DNA from: Ascoidea tarda (nom. inval.)
Lineage: Eukaryota > Ascomycota > Saccharomycetes > Ascoideales > Ascoideaceae
Reading direction: 5' to 3'
Assembly (NCBI GenBank): GCA_030560485.1
Contig: JAKTTS010000027.1
Span: 1-59,717 of the forward strand
DNA: 59,717 nucleotides
Shown here: in pieces, positions 1-9,821 of the stretch
Layout of the letters: every line of letters starts with the position of its first letter
Numbering within the stretch: position 1 is the first letter of the stretch
Position numbers and translations under genes: made by a program
The notes under the pieces: model-generated
Seen by the model: the letters and a program-made list of their open reading frames with translations, nothing else
Databases searched by the model: none
What the model was told of the DNA's origin: nothing

Positions 1-227
1 GTTTCATTCGACTTGGTGAAACAAACATATTGTCAAGTGGGAGAAGCCAGTTTCGTTTCATAGGCTAAACTCAGGCTCCAAAGCAAAAAAAGGAACTAAA
101 GCTCGAGCAATTTCAACTCTGGGTAGACTATGCTCTTTATCGTTTTGGATCTGATGGTTTAACCTCCAAAGCTAAACCTAATCAGAGTGATCAACAGCAA
201 TCCACCAGCCAAAGATCGTCTCAGCTC

Positions 228-235
228 TATATAAA
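228..235 (+). promoter_or_regulatory. TATA box of the first gene
   Basis: A TATATAAA element lies 91 bp upstream of the ATG at 319, within the normal yeast TATA-to-start range. It fits the C-ending, highly-expressed-type codons of the gene that follows. Confidence 0.55.
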
Positions 236-318
236 AATGGCTTTTCCTGTCCTTTGAGTGTCTCACAGAGAGTGAATTGCAAACAACTACAGTCGATTAT
301 CAGGTTTATCATAGCAAA

Positions 319-576
319 ATGGGATTAATGGACAACGTTGGTGATATCAAGCTCGACAGCATCAAACCAGAAGATGTTTCTGTGGACAAGCTCAAGAACA
401 CTGCTACCGAAAGGGCCAAAAACGTTGCTGGTGACAAAGCCAGCGAGTTGGCCTTGGACCAGCTCAGCGAATTGCCTGTTTACAAGTACATCAAGGCTAT
501 GGTAGCTGTGCTCATTCTCAGTATACTCATCAATTTGGGCTTGGGTGGTTATGTTATCAAAAACAAATACGTTTGA
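319..576 (+). CDS. small tail-anchored membrane protein (85 aa), unknown
   Basis: I do not recognise this protein. The start is the ATG at 319; the frame is open upstream to a TTG at 277, but a TATA box 91 bp before the ATG supports 319. The first 50 or so residues are soluble, charged and predicted helical. They are followed by one hydrophobic segment at about residues 57-78 (core AVLILSILINLGLGG) and a short basic tail ending NKYV. That is the layout of a tail-anchored protein of the ER or outer mitochondrial membrane, but this is inference. Codons are enriched in preferred forms (AAG, CTC, ACC, GCT), suggesting strong expression. It converges on CDC25 about 350 bp downstream. Confidence 0.7.
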   Translation: MGLMDNVGDIKLDSIKPEDVSVDKLKNTATERAKNVAGDKASELALDQLSELPVYKYIKAMVAVLILSILINLGLGGYVIKNKYV

Positions 577-928
577 AGTCGCTGCTGGAACTGCTGAAGC
601 TGCTGATTTCGGCGGTTAGTTAAGATCAGATTTTGACTCTACATACTTTGAATAATATACAAAAGTGTCCAGGAACACTTACAATTATAATTTATTAAGG
701 AATTGGCTATTCAAGCCTTATCGTGTAGTTCACACAATTAAATCAATAGTACACAGCAAAAAAATAACAAATAAACAATAACAAACAAAACAACAAAAAT
801 AAACAAACAAACAAAAGAATAAAAAGCAAAAAAAAGTATAAAAAACAAACAAAAAAGCAAAAAAAAACCAGTCTGTAAAAATATAACCAAAAATCTAAGG
901 TATATGTACAAAATAATTAAACAATGTT
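577..928. other. convergent 3' region, A/C-rich
   Basis: This lies between the 3' ends of the small tail-anchored gene and CDC25. From about 740 to 880 the plus strand is almost only A with scattered C (repeats of the type caaacaaa), a strong strand asymmetry. It probably holds the poly(A) signals of both genes. No gene is seen. Confidence 0.5.
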
Positions 929-3900
929 CTAAAAGTTTTTGGGCTTAATGGAGAAACTCATATTCCACATTCTATCAGGATCTTTAATATATAATAAATG
1001 AGTATTTAAAAGTTCAATTAGTATAAACTCTTGTAGTGCAGGAATCAGAGACATGGTTATTCTTTCATTTGTCGCTAGATCTCTGAAAGAGTAAGAACTT
1101 GCAAAGGAAAACACTGAATCCCTTTTGTTCAAACCGAGGTTTGCTGCAGAAGATGGAGAGGCTGAAGCTATGTTGTAAGTTGAAGAATAATCCACTTGAA
1201 AATATTCCATATCTGATAAAATTTTCACAATTTTACTATGTTTATCAAAATTGATCAATTTTAAATACCCAGCAATCTTTCTAAAATTTGGATTGCCTTC
1301 ATTAATAAATATAACGTCTTGTAAAAATAAATTAATATAAGGAACTAAGGGTATATTACTAACCTGCTCTCTTGAGTTTAAATATTTCTTCAATTTTCTC
1401 CTATAAACATAAAAGTTTTTGTCTGGTTGGATGATGGAAATCAAGTAATTAAACATATTAGTGTATTTTCGGTGAAGAGAGTTCCACATTTTTTGAATTC
1501 TGCTAACAGCAGCAGATTGCAATATAGTCATTATTGCAGCTAATGAATTAAAATTTCTTAAAACTAAACAGCAATACGCAACTTTAATCCAAAACTTCAA
1601 GTTATTGATTCTATTTTTTATTGCTATATTGGGTTGTAAAATACTATCGACAACATATTCAGATAATAAATTTGTAAACAAAACCGACTTCTCAACATTT
1701 TTACTTTTCATCAAATATAGTTTTTTTTGAGTAAAGTTTTCATTTAACATTTCCTCCGGTTTAATCGATACAAATATTTTAGACTCAATAATTGTTAATT
1801 GCTTAGATAATTCCATGCAGTGAAAATTCAATAACGAAGTGTTTTTCAAAACAAAATTGGGAAACTCTATTTTCTTTTTGCATATCATGAACCAAGAGTT
1901 GAGAACTTTTTTAATATCAATAGGACGATACAATTTAATTTTTGGATCATAATTTGGCCATAAATTACCCAAAGCGCTTCGAAATTGTACAATAACTTTT
2001 TCAATTGTGACAATATGATTTTTACTTGACATTGATGCAAAATGATTGGTTGAAATCCAAGATGAAATTGTAATGTTAGATTTGATAGATGAGCCGGAAG
2101 ATGAGTCTGTCGTTGGGACCTCTTTTAAATCATTTCCGGTATTATTGCTTAATATCGATACGCTAGAAATAGATCCGTCTTCATAATCTTTGTTAAATAA
2201 ACCGATTCTTCGTGTTACTAGCTGTAAATCATCCGAAATACTATCTATTGGATCCATATTCTCAAACGGAGGATTAGCTGCAAGTTTTGCACACACTTCA
2301 ATAACCTGATAAACATCTTCTGGTAGATATAATATAGCACTTTCATTAAGAAAGTTAATAATTGTGGGTAATAAAGGGTAATCCATTTTATAATTCCAAT
2401 AACTTTCTAACCAAACTTTAAAAACATTTAAAATTAATCTTCTTCGACTTTTCACCCTAGAATCAAATGTAGAAAATTGTTTGTTTGTATCTGAAGTACC
2501 CTCACCATTATTTTCGCTTCCAGCTATTATAAGGCTTCTCTCCAGATTATCAACATCAAATCTTTTAATCAATTCTTCAACAAGATCAGCAGGAGTTGAA
2601 TAAATTCTAAAAGTCAAAAAGAACGTCGAAAAAAAAAAATGATCTGGTTTATTTAACTCATTTACCAATAGGTAAATCAATGCTCTGAATGTCGCTCCAA
2701 GCAATTTTCCATTATCATCTAACAATATTTCATTCTCAATGGAAAATGGATTTTTTTTCAACTCACTGTCTTGATTAGGTGAATCTTTATATTTTAAAAA
2801 CCCTGATGTTCTAACGGTGAATTTGGAACTATCATTGAAATTGGGAAGCATTTCTTGTAATAGATTTGCTCCTGCCTCACTCAAGGAAAGTTTTCGAGAG
2901 TTTCCGGCTCGTACAATAGAATACCGAAGCGATTCACGCTTTGATTTTGATAGTGTTCCATTGGTGCTAGAAGATAAGTTTGCTGAGCGACGATGATGAA
3001 GATATTCCAGAATATTACATTCTGAAGTACTACTACTAATTCTGCTATTTCTATTGTTATCAAGAATTCCTATTGAACATTTTCTTATAAAATCCTTGGG
3101 GGTTAAAACCATTTTCAGAAAATCCGGATATCTTCTTTCGCTACCCAATTTAAAATCCCCTGATAATTCTAATAAATAGCGGCAACTTTTTATTGAGTTT
3201 GAAACAGATCTAATCATTCTGGCAACAACACCTATTAATTTTCCTCCTTCGACTGTATAATAGTAAGAACAACTTCTAGTACCACTTAAATCATTTTGAG
3301 TGATTGTAATTGGTGATATTGGGGATAGTGGAGCCGAATTTTCTTCTAATATCGTCTTTGCTATCAACTGTTTAACACTTGAAACTAATTCACTTACCAA
3401 AGATAATAAATTGTCTAATGAGGTATCTAATGTATAATTGGATAAATTTAACAAGGTCGTGGTAGATTTTCCAATAAATAGGATTTCTCTTAGTAGTAAA
3501 ATAATTTGATGAACAATTGTTTCTAATAGCTCACAACCAGTATTGTTATGCTCGATCATATCCAATCTACCTAGTATCAAGCTCAAATATTGGAATAATA
3601 AATGATTGATTTCAGTTAATCTTGCCTTTGCATTAGGAGGGGTATCTAAATAGGATATTTTATCATTTCTGCTTTTTCTTTTTGAACTTCTTTTTGAATT
3701 TTTTTGAATATGGTTAGGCGTTGAAACTGCTTTTCTTAGATTTTTGTTAAAATCTTTTTTATCAACTTTGAAGGGTGATGATAATTCTTTTTCATTTTCA
3801 TTTTCATTTTCTTTAATGATTGATTTTCTTGCTTTGGAAAAGTCGTTGGGATTTATAAGAGGGGGAGTAGGAGGAGAAGATTTATTGAGTGATGAGGGCA

Positions 3901-5752
3901 TTTCATTCATGATGGCGGTTAAATTTGAAAATGAGATTTCATTTTTCATATTTTGGTTAATTTTTTGAGTTGAGCTTTGATTAGCAGGTAAATTAGTTTG
4001 AGTATTGTCTAAATTTTGAGTGGTGTCGATATGTAAGGTTTTGAGAGAATAGTTTGTTAGAGATTTATCGGGAGATTTTAAAATTGATTTTGAAGTAGTA
4101 AAAGAAGAAGAGTCTGGTATTATTTGAGATAATTTTTTAATTTTATCGTGGGAAGTGTTTTTGGAAATGTCTTTAGATTGAGTAATTGAATCAGTTTTAT
4201 TCAACATCGTTGAATCACCTGGAGGGATTATTTCATTTGAGATATCAAAATCTGTTGAGGTATCATATGAGTAGTTTAGGTGATTTTTATGTTCATTTTC
4301 CTTATTATTTTCATGCTCCCGTTCGTTTTCCTTATTTTCATTAGGATTTTCATTATATTGATTAATTTCATTAATTTCATTAGAATCATTTTTGTGGATT
4401 TTTGATAATTCATCGGATTCTATACCCCAAATTTCTAGAAAAGCTAAAGATTTAATGATAACTTTAAAGAGTAATAGGGTGAGAATGTCTATCTTTTTAT
4501 CATTTGAAGTGCCTTTATAGGATTCAGCTTTTGTCATTAGGTTATACCAATCGGCTAGTAGAGCCTTTCTGATTTTTCTTAATAGCGGTCTGTTTTGAAT
4601 TGAATAAGCTTGTCTTGATAAGCAGTTTGTGTATTGTAGTAGTAGTCTAACAGAGTCTTTGATTTCGTTGATGTAGGCTATAGAGAAGGTGTATGTGTTT
4701 GAAGATAGCTTGTAGTAATCCTTTGGGTTTAGTAGGAATTTAGTGGAGGCAGCGAATAGAGGTTTTAGGTAGAGTCTTGAATCAGCAATTTGGATGTAGG
4801 ATAAGTTTTTTTTGTTGTTGATGTCGTTTATAGAAAATAGTAGAGACAGATCGATGGCTTTTATAAAGTAGTTCATTGGGACCCAACCTTTTTTTAGAGG
4901 GTTTAGTAGAGTTACTTCGCCCCAGCCTGATTCATCGATGTTGTAGACAAAAGCAATATCATTTTTGTTGAAGGACAAGCAAATTTCTGAATCGTTTGAG
5001 TTTAGAGTGTTTGAGTCGAAGCAGTGAGTAGCAACTACAAATAGAGAGGACAATTGGTCGTATTCTTCGGAGTGGAAAAAATCAGGAGGGGATGTGGAGG
5101 ATGAGATGTAGAGCGATAAAGAGTTTGATTTTTTTCTATTATTTGTAGTATGGTGGTTGTGGTTGTGGTTATGGTTTAATTTGTTGAGTAAATTTTGGTT
5201 ACTTTGTTTTGTTTTAATGGGATTGTTTATAAAATTTAGGCTGTTTTGATTTACATTTTTAGTATTGAAATTTATTGAGAAATCGTTTGAGAGATCATTT
5301 GAGAAATCATTTGAAGAATCATTTGAAGAATCATTTGAAGAATCATTTGAAGAATCATTTGAAGAATGAGCCGATATTGAATCAGTAAACGAAAATGACT
5401 TTTTCAAATTATTAGTATCATTTTGGCGATTTATTTGGTTTTTATTTTCAGTATTCATTATAATTTCATTATTATTATTGTTATTATTGTTAGCAGTGGT
5501 GGTGGTAGGGGTAGGGGTAGGGGTATTGTTTATTTGAATATTTAATGAGTCTTTACCATATAATTTTGAGTTTTTCTTTCTATTTGTTAGTATTTTCAAG
5601 GTGTTTTGACGTCTTATTGTATTTGCACTTATGGCCACGAAAGTTGAGCTGGCATCAAAAGTCTTGAAATCGTCATTATAAGAGATGTCGCTAATGGCGC
5701 TACTCGTCTTTTTATGATAAACAGTGGAATCTTCTAACCTTTCGGTTTCCAT
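929..5752 (-). CDS. CDC25: Ras guanine-nucleotide exchange factor Cdc25
   Basis: 1607 residues, close to the 1589 of S. cerevisiae Cdc25. The family loads Ras with GTP at membranes and so activates adenylate cyclase and PKA. Domains in order: a low-complexity N-terminus with Asn runs and a SNDS repeat (around residues 125-155); an SH3 domain at about 235-295 with the signatures ALYDF-like ATHCFD, ESGWGEV and GWVPMNYF; a long Ser/Asn-rich linker; the RasGEF_N domain from about 1015 (GKLLGATFRALIYLLV); and the RasGEF catalytic domain at about 1290-1530, containing FWIKVAYCCLVLRNFNSLAAI, whose family form is helical hairpin plus NP.hEGNP (here FINEGNPNF). The invariant-type Gly of the PxVPFxG block reads Asn here (PLVPYINLFLQD). 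The start ATG at 5752 is the first in frame. A paralogue such as SDC25 is the only serious alternative name. Confidence 0.93.
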   Translation of the reverse strand: METERLEDSTVYHKKTSSAISDISYNDDFKTFDASSTFVAISANTIRRQNTLKILTNRKKNSKLYGKDSLNIQINNTPTPTPTTTTANNNNNNNNEIIMNTENKNQINRQNDTNNLKKSFSFTDSISAHSSNDSSNDSSNDSSNDSSNDFSNDLSNDFSINFNTKNVNQNSLNFINNPIKTKQSNQNLLNKLNHNHNHNHHTTNNRKKSNSLSLYISSSTSPPDFFHSEEYDQLSSLFVVATHCFDSNTLNSNDSEICLSFNKNDIAFVYNIDESGWGEVTLLNPLKKGWVPMNYFIKAIDLSLLFSINDINNKKNLSYIQIADSRLYLKPLFAASTKFLLNPKDYYKLSSNTYTFSIAYINEIKDSVRLLLQYTNCLSRQAYSIQNRPLLRKIRKALLADWYNLMTKAESYKGTSNDKKIDILTLLLFKVIIKSLAFLEIWGIESDELSKIHKNDSNEINEINQYNENPNENKENEREHENNKENEHKNHLNYSYDTSTDFDISNEIIPPGDSTMLNKTDSITQSKDISKNTSHDKIKKLSQIIPDSSSFTTSKSILKSPDKSLTNYSLKTLHIDTTQNLDNTQTNLPANQSSTQKINQNMKNEISFSNLTAIMNEMPSSLNKSSPPTPPLINPNDFSKARKSIIKENENENEKELSSPFKVDKKDFNKNLRKAVSTPNHIQKNSKRSSKRKSRNDKISYLDTPPNAKARLTEINHLLFQYLSLILGRLDMIEHNNTGCELLETIVHQIILLLREILFIGKSTTTLLNLSNYTLDTSLDNLLSLVSELVSSVKQLIAKTILEENSAPLSPISPITITQNDLSGTRSCSYYYTVEGGKLIGVVARMIRSVSNSIKSCRYLLELSGDFKLGSERRYPDFLKMVLTPKDFIRKCSIGILDNNRNSRISSSTSECNILEYLHHRRSANLSSSTNGTLSKSKRESLRYSIVRAGNSRKLSLSEAGANLLQEMLPNFNDSSKFTVRTSGFLKYKDSPNQDSELKKNPFSIENEILLDDNGKLLGATFRALIYLLVNELNKPDHFFFSTFFLTFRIYSTPADLVEELIKRFDVDNLERSLIIAGSENNGEGTSDTNKQFSTFDSRVKSRRRLILNVFKVWLESYWNYKMDYPLLPTIINFLNESAILYLPEDVYQVIEVCAKLAANPPFENMDPIDSISDDLQLVTRRIGLFNKDYEDGSISSVSILSNNTGNDLKEVPTTDSSSGSSIKSNITISSWISTNHFASMSSKNHIVTIEKVIVQFRSALGNLWPNYDPKIKLYRPIDIKKVLNSWFMICKKKIEFPNFVLKNTSLLNFHCMELSKQLTIIESKIFVSIKPEEMLNENFTQKKLYLMKSKNVEKSVLFTNLLSEYVVDSILQPNIAIKNRINNLKFWIKVAYCCLVLRNFNSLAAIMTILQSAAVSRIQKMWNSLHRKYTNMFNYLISIIQPDKNFYVYRRKLKKYLNSREQVSNIPLVPYINLFLQDVIFINEGNPNFRKIAGYLKLINFDKHSKIVKILSDMEYFQVDYSSTYNIASASPSSAANLGLNKRDSVFSFASSYSFRDLATNERITMSLIPALQEFILIELLNTHLLYIKDPDRMWNMSFSIKPKNF
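5281..5370 (-). repeat. 12-bp coding repeat in CDC25
   Basis: Successive copies of a 12-bp unit (plus strand ATTTGAAGAATC and variants) encode SNDS/SNDF/SNDL units in the disordered N-terminus of Cdc25. The period is a multiple of three, so length changes keep the frame. Confidence 0.8.
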
Positions 5753-6382
5753 AGTCTTGTTACAAAGAACAGTGATAAATGTTGCGAATCAGCACCTCAA
5801 AAGTTGGAAATGTATGTTTGAAGCAGTGTGAGGAGTGGGAGCAAAGTATGGAGGAGGATGGAAGCAGCACAGGAAGCAGGGTCGGCGATAAAAGAGGAAG
5901 CAGAGCAGAAACTAACGAGGGATTGGAGCTGACAGAGAAAGAGAAAGAGGAAGAGGAAGAGGAAGAGGAAGAAGATACAGCAGATACACTAGAGATGGTG
6001 AACATACGCCAAATCGCAAACCAGCGATAAGCGCCGACCGCCCAGAAGGTGCTGTCGCTCGTTCGCAACGCAAGCAAACCTTGGGCTGGAACCCAGGACC
6101 AGGCACACCAAACCCCAGCGCAAAGAGCAGGCAGCGATCCACCAGACTCTTACATCCACACCGACAACGCTGGGAGTCTGTCGCAGCAGCTGCTTGCCAG
6201 CCCACAAAAGTGGCCTTCCCAGCGAAAGCACGTGTGCCGAGATCCAAAAATGCGGGTGCATTATAGTGCAGCTACATGCGGTGACGTGTTTTTGTTGAGA
6301 GGAATTTGGTGGAGGAGAGGAGAGAGAGGCGTTGGTGCTGGACGATGAGAAGATTGTAAGCAGAGGCCAGAATGAAGAGTTA
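5753..6382. other. CDC25 upstream region with GC-rich island
   Basis: This is the upstream region of CDC25. From about 5990 to 6260 the sequence is much richer in G+C than the surroundings. It contains a run of GAGGAA units near 5945-5970 and a TGACGTG element near 6282. Several open frames cross it on both strands, but they show no family motif and overlap each other, so I regard them as chance frames of a GC-rich stretch. Confidence 0.45.
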
Positions 6383-6602
6383 ATGCTCAGCAAATAGTAT
6401 GCCACCTTGAAACGTTTTGCCTTCCACTTTGATCTTCCACTTTGTTGTGTGCTGCTGCTGACAATCAGAAGCGCTTGTGGTACAATGATCTAGCCAGAGC
6501 CAGTCAATATTTCCAAGATGTGTGTGTGCTGCTTAATGTTCTTCAACAGTTGGTGCTTATTGGTGTAATTGAGTCTCCGGGATATCTTCAAATGCTTTTG
6601 GC
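6383..6602 (+). repeat. left arm of 220-bp inverted repeat
   Basis: Aligned base by base, this stretch is the reverse complement of 9822-10041 without gaps and with three mismatches (217/220). Two mismatches lie in the last 14 bases and one at the eighth base, leaving a perfect 198-bp core (6391-6588). No conserved coding frame, tRNA-like box or known ncRNA motif was found in it. The outer edge shows no clear target-site duplication. Confidence 0.97.
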
Positions 6603-7350
6603 TGTGGCAGTTACTATCATCTAAAAAATAGCAACTGAAACAATTTGTTTCTTTCTTTTTGCTTTTGCTTTTTCTTTTGTTTTTTGGAATTTACTCAATA
6701 TTTTCCAAATCAAAGTCGACGCACTAGCGATGAATATCATATTTGGTTTACATGTTTCAATCATCAAGGGGTTGGAAATTTTCCAAACCTCATACCGTTT
6801 CAAATCAGATAAGCAATTGAAACCAGAAGTCATTTACAATAGAAATTATATCGAGCTGTTTGAAGATATATAAATATGTTTCCATTTTATTGCATTTATT
6901 AACAATTTTGAGACTGTATTATATCATTAATATAGCATTTTTTGATGCGGTATAGTATGTCTGGGGTTTAGACATGAACAAAAATTGTACAATAGGACAG
7001 AAAATTATTTTATCCAGTGATTTATTTGGATTCAATTTGATTTGATTGTAATTCTGGTGCAATATCAACTTCAATTGTAGTTACAACAGAACAAACAAAT
7101 AAATAAACATAAAAATAAATAGTTAGAAAACCAAATCAGAAGTTAAATAGAAATCTATTATGAAAACTAATAGTTAAAGTAAAAATAGAAAACAACTGTC
7201 TTAATTCGCTGCCATCAGACTGAAATATCAAATAACCAAAAATGAAGAGCCATTTAAAAACGTTAAAGGCCTAAAAGCAACAGAAAAAGGCCTTCTTTGC
7301 TCAAAAATTGCTGTGAAAAAGATAAAGCATTGTTTTATTTCTTTGATCCC

Positions 7351-7366
7351 GTGCATTCCAATGCAC
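7351..7366. repeat. 16-bp perfect dyad GTGCATTCCAATGCAC
   Basis: Seven bases are mirrored exactly around CC. The half-site partly recurs immediately after (GTCAATGCATGTCATT). This could be a dimeric protein-binding site or simply chance. Confidence 0.6.
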
Positions 7367-7540
7367 GTCAATGCATGTCATTCGAAGAATTGTGCATACT
7401 GTATATATTTTATATGTCGATATTTGCTCTGTTTTCGTAGAAATACACATTATTTGTATTATCTATAACTAGTAAGAAATACATCAACAATAGAGCTTGA
7501 AATCTCAAAAAAAGTCTCGCTTAATAATAAAATTAATGAG

Positions 7541-7681
7541 ATGACTATTTCAAACAATGGAAAATACCCAGAGAATTTAAATTCGTTAAACTTATCAAAT
7601 AATGCTATTAAAAGGCTATCAATAGTCGAAGAATTAAATAACTGCTCATACATAGACCTAAGATGTAACAAAATCACTTGA
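7541..7681 (+). pseudogene. leucine-rich-repeat protein fragment
   Basis: A 46-codon frame starting at ATG 7541 (open back to a stop at 7466) encodes a clear leucine-rich repeat pattern: LNSLNLSNNAIKRLSIVEEL followed by SYIDLRCNKIT. The spacing L..L.LS.N.I..L......L.YIDL..N.I matches LRR proteins. It is far too short to be a complete LRR protein and no partner frame is evident, so it looks like a remnant. The neighbouring downstream gene on the other strand ends at 7699. Confidence 0.45.
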
Positions 7682-7698
7682 CGATTCCTGATAGAATA

Positions 7699-8963
7699 TT
7701 ATATAACAACAGCAAAGATTTTCTCAAATTGCCTAACCTCAAAGCAATTACAACAGGAAGATGTGTACATGCTCCTGTGGAAGAATTTGATTATTGCCTT
7801 TTTTAATAAAAGGAGTTGAATTATGGGTTCAAGCAATGATATATCAGCAAAATCTATATAATGAATAAAGATTTTGGAAAATTCATAGCCATCAAGCATT
7901 ATGATTACTTCATTGAAATCAAAGTCAGTATAATGTTTATAATCAGTGATAATTGAATTGAGAATACGATAACTATCTATTACAAAATTTAAATCGGCAA
8001 ACAAGTTGTTTTTCTGGAGGTTTAATATTGATTGAGTTAAGATAAAAGTTTTTCTTTCTATAATAGCCAATTTGGTTATCGATTGGTATGTAACCCTGAG
8101 GAAGGGGTTAAAAGATTTAAATAATGGATTTTTGATGAACATTTTTTTTCTCAATATATTAAATTTGTCAGAAGTGATTTTTGGTATTGATTCATCTATG
8201 TCATTTAATTTTAAAATTCCTATTAATTCTTCACCTGTAATGTCATCGAGTAAAAGTTCTGTTCTAGGAGTAAAATAACTCTCAAGCTGGGATGGTGGAC
8301 TATATTTCTGGTGTGGCAAAAAATACTTTCGATTATAATTTTTCCATCAAAAAAATCAATAAAGTACTCATTTGATTGACGAAGAATTATCTCTGAAAAT
8401 TGGTTATAAGTAGCAGAATATGTTTGGAGTGAATTTTTTAATAAAACTCCTATGGTAGGAATTCCATAGATAAATAAAGATATTTGGTCCAATTTCGTTT
8501 TGAGTGTTGAATTTTCTGGATAATTATCAGGAATATTAGACCATCTTTTTGTTAACTCAAAAAATTTTTTTTTAACTTTGTCACTATTATCGGAAGCGTT
8601 TGAATTACCATTAACATTAGTATTAGCATTTTTTTTTTGAGCATCAGTGTTTGAATTACCAGTACTGTTATTATTATTATCGTCATTGTTATTATTGTTG
8701 TTCGTTCTACCTACATTGGTTTTGTTTTTATTTGATGGTAAAGGAACTTCAAAAATGACTTGGATATTTATTTCGGGTTTACAAAACATAAAATATACAT
8801 AAAAAATGCATTCAATTATTACGGAAATCCAAAAAAATAATAAAACCACAATTAGAAGTGGTAAAAAAGTACAGTTATTCACAAGACATAGGTATTTCAA
8901 AAAACTGCTGTATAAGCACCCTGTATTTAAAACGTCTTTTTGATTAGTGAGAAGGTATTTCAC
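7699..8963 (-). pseudogene. membrane-protein gene of unknown family, split in two frames
   Basis: Two overlapping open frames lie on the minus strand: the upstream one covers 8963-8223 and the downstream one 8319-7699. The upstream frame has no ATG before its hydrophobic segment (core FLPLLIVVLLFFWISVII) and continues with an Asn-rich linker and a folded-looking part. The downstream frame continues in the same style for about 200 residues from a position following a run of six T (minus strand, about 8316-8321). A run of eight T also lies just upstream of the first frame, after an ATG in another frame. Both interruptions are in T homopolymers, so either the gene has decayed by slippage or the assembly has dropped bases there. 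I do not recognise the family. A programmed frameshift is possible but has no specific support. Confidence 0.5.
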
Positions 8964-9821
8964 AATAAAAAAAAGAAACTGATGGAAAGCATAGTAATTT
9001 CACTAATTCGGTTTGGAAACATTGTCTTTTGGGGTGAGTGTTTTTTGTAAGTTTTATTTCAGTTATCGGATTCAATGAGGCAAGGGATTCAAATTATTTA
9101 TATTAATGTGATTAATTGATTGTTCTTTTATATTTGATTGATTGATTGGCAATGTTTTATATATTTGATCTATTGTTCTTTTATATTTAGTTGATTTAGT
9201 TGATTTAGTTGATTTAGTTGATTTTACTTTGATTTTATTTTGATCTTGATTAGCGATATTTTATGAAATTAATTAATTGTCCAGTGATTAAAAAAGAAGA
9301 AGAAAAGAAGAAAATAATCATGAGTTGAATTTGAATATCTATTTATCAATAAAAAACCAAAGCTATTTCTGGAATGTTTTTGTGTTCAATGATGGTTTTT
9401 GGATGCCATTATGTAATTGTATTAAATTTTTTTTGTTAAATGCACAAAATGAGATTTGGAGAAAGATAAATGAGACTTTACCAAGCAAACAAATGATGCT
9501 TCTTTACCTAGAGGGTCTAAAGCTCATAAGAGTGGTTGAGATGAAGAATCAGTGTATAAATTATGAGAATGGTAATCAACTTTTGAAAGTTTTGAAATGT
9601 TGAAATTGATCTTTCGATGGCAAGAACCATAATCTGTAACTAAAGGATTAGAGAAGAGGAAAAAACGAACTGGAGCTAAACCACTATTACTGGAGATAAT
9701 GGATATTGTCACAACTCAGTGTCATGTTGAACTATGATTGGGATTTGGATAGTAGAGCAGAATGAGTTTCGATTTCAAGATGAAAAATCTTGATTTATAC
9801 GATTCTTATTCAATACCAATG
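8964..9821. other. right part of the segment between the inverted repeats
   Basis: No recognisable gene. A 9-bp unit TTGATTTAG is repeated about four times at 9186-9226. A frame at 9325-9603 has no ATG at its start and no family resemblance. The rest is AT-rich. Confidence 0.4.
9186..9226 (+). repeat. TTGATTTAG tandem repeat
   Basis: Three exact copies and flanking partial copies of a 9-bp unit, within the non-coding AT-rich segment between the inverted repeats. Confidence 0.8.

Larger units (their letters stand above)
6603..7698. other. left part of the segment between the inverted repeats; ORF remnants
   Basis: AT-rich, no intact recognisable gene. A 47-codon frame runs from the ATG at 6730 to the stop at 6871 and remains open for some distance upstream of its ATG, with no family I know. 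A leucine-rich-repeat fragment lies at 7541-7681 and a short dyad at 7351-7366. The impression is of decayed coding sequence. Confidence 0.4.

Noticed and set aside
1-22. GTTTCA...TGAAAC inverted repeat at the window edge as a heat-shock element
   Set aside because: The spacing of the TTC and GAA units does not fit the 5-bp phasing of heat-shock elements.
5912-6405. Frames of 111 and 138 codons upstream of CDC25
   Set aside because: They overlap each other in different phases in a GC-rich stretch, have no motif, and one extends into the inverted-repeat arm.
9325-9603. 92-codon plus-strand frame in the inverted-repeat segment
   Set aside because: It begins at a TTG, has no family resemblance and no promoter element; treated as chance or decayed sequence.
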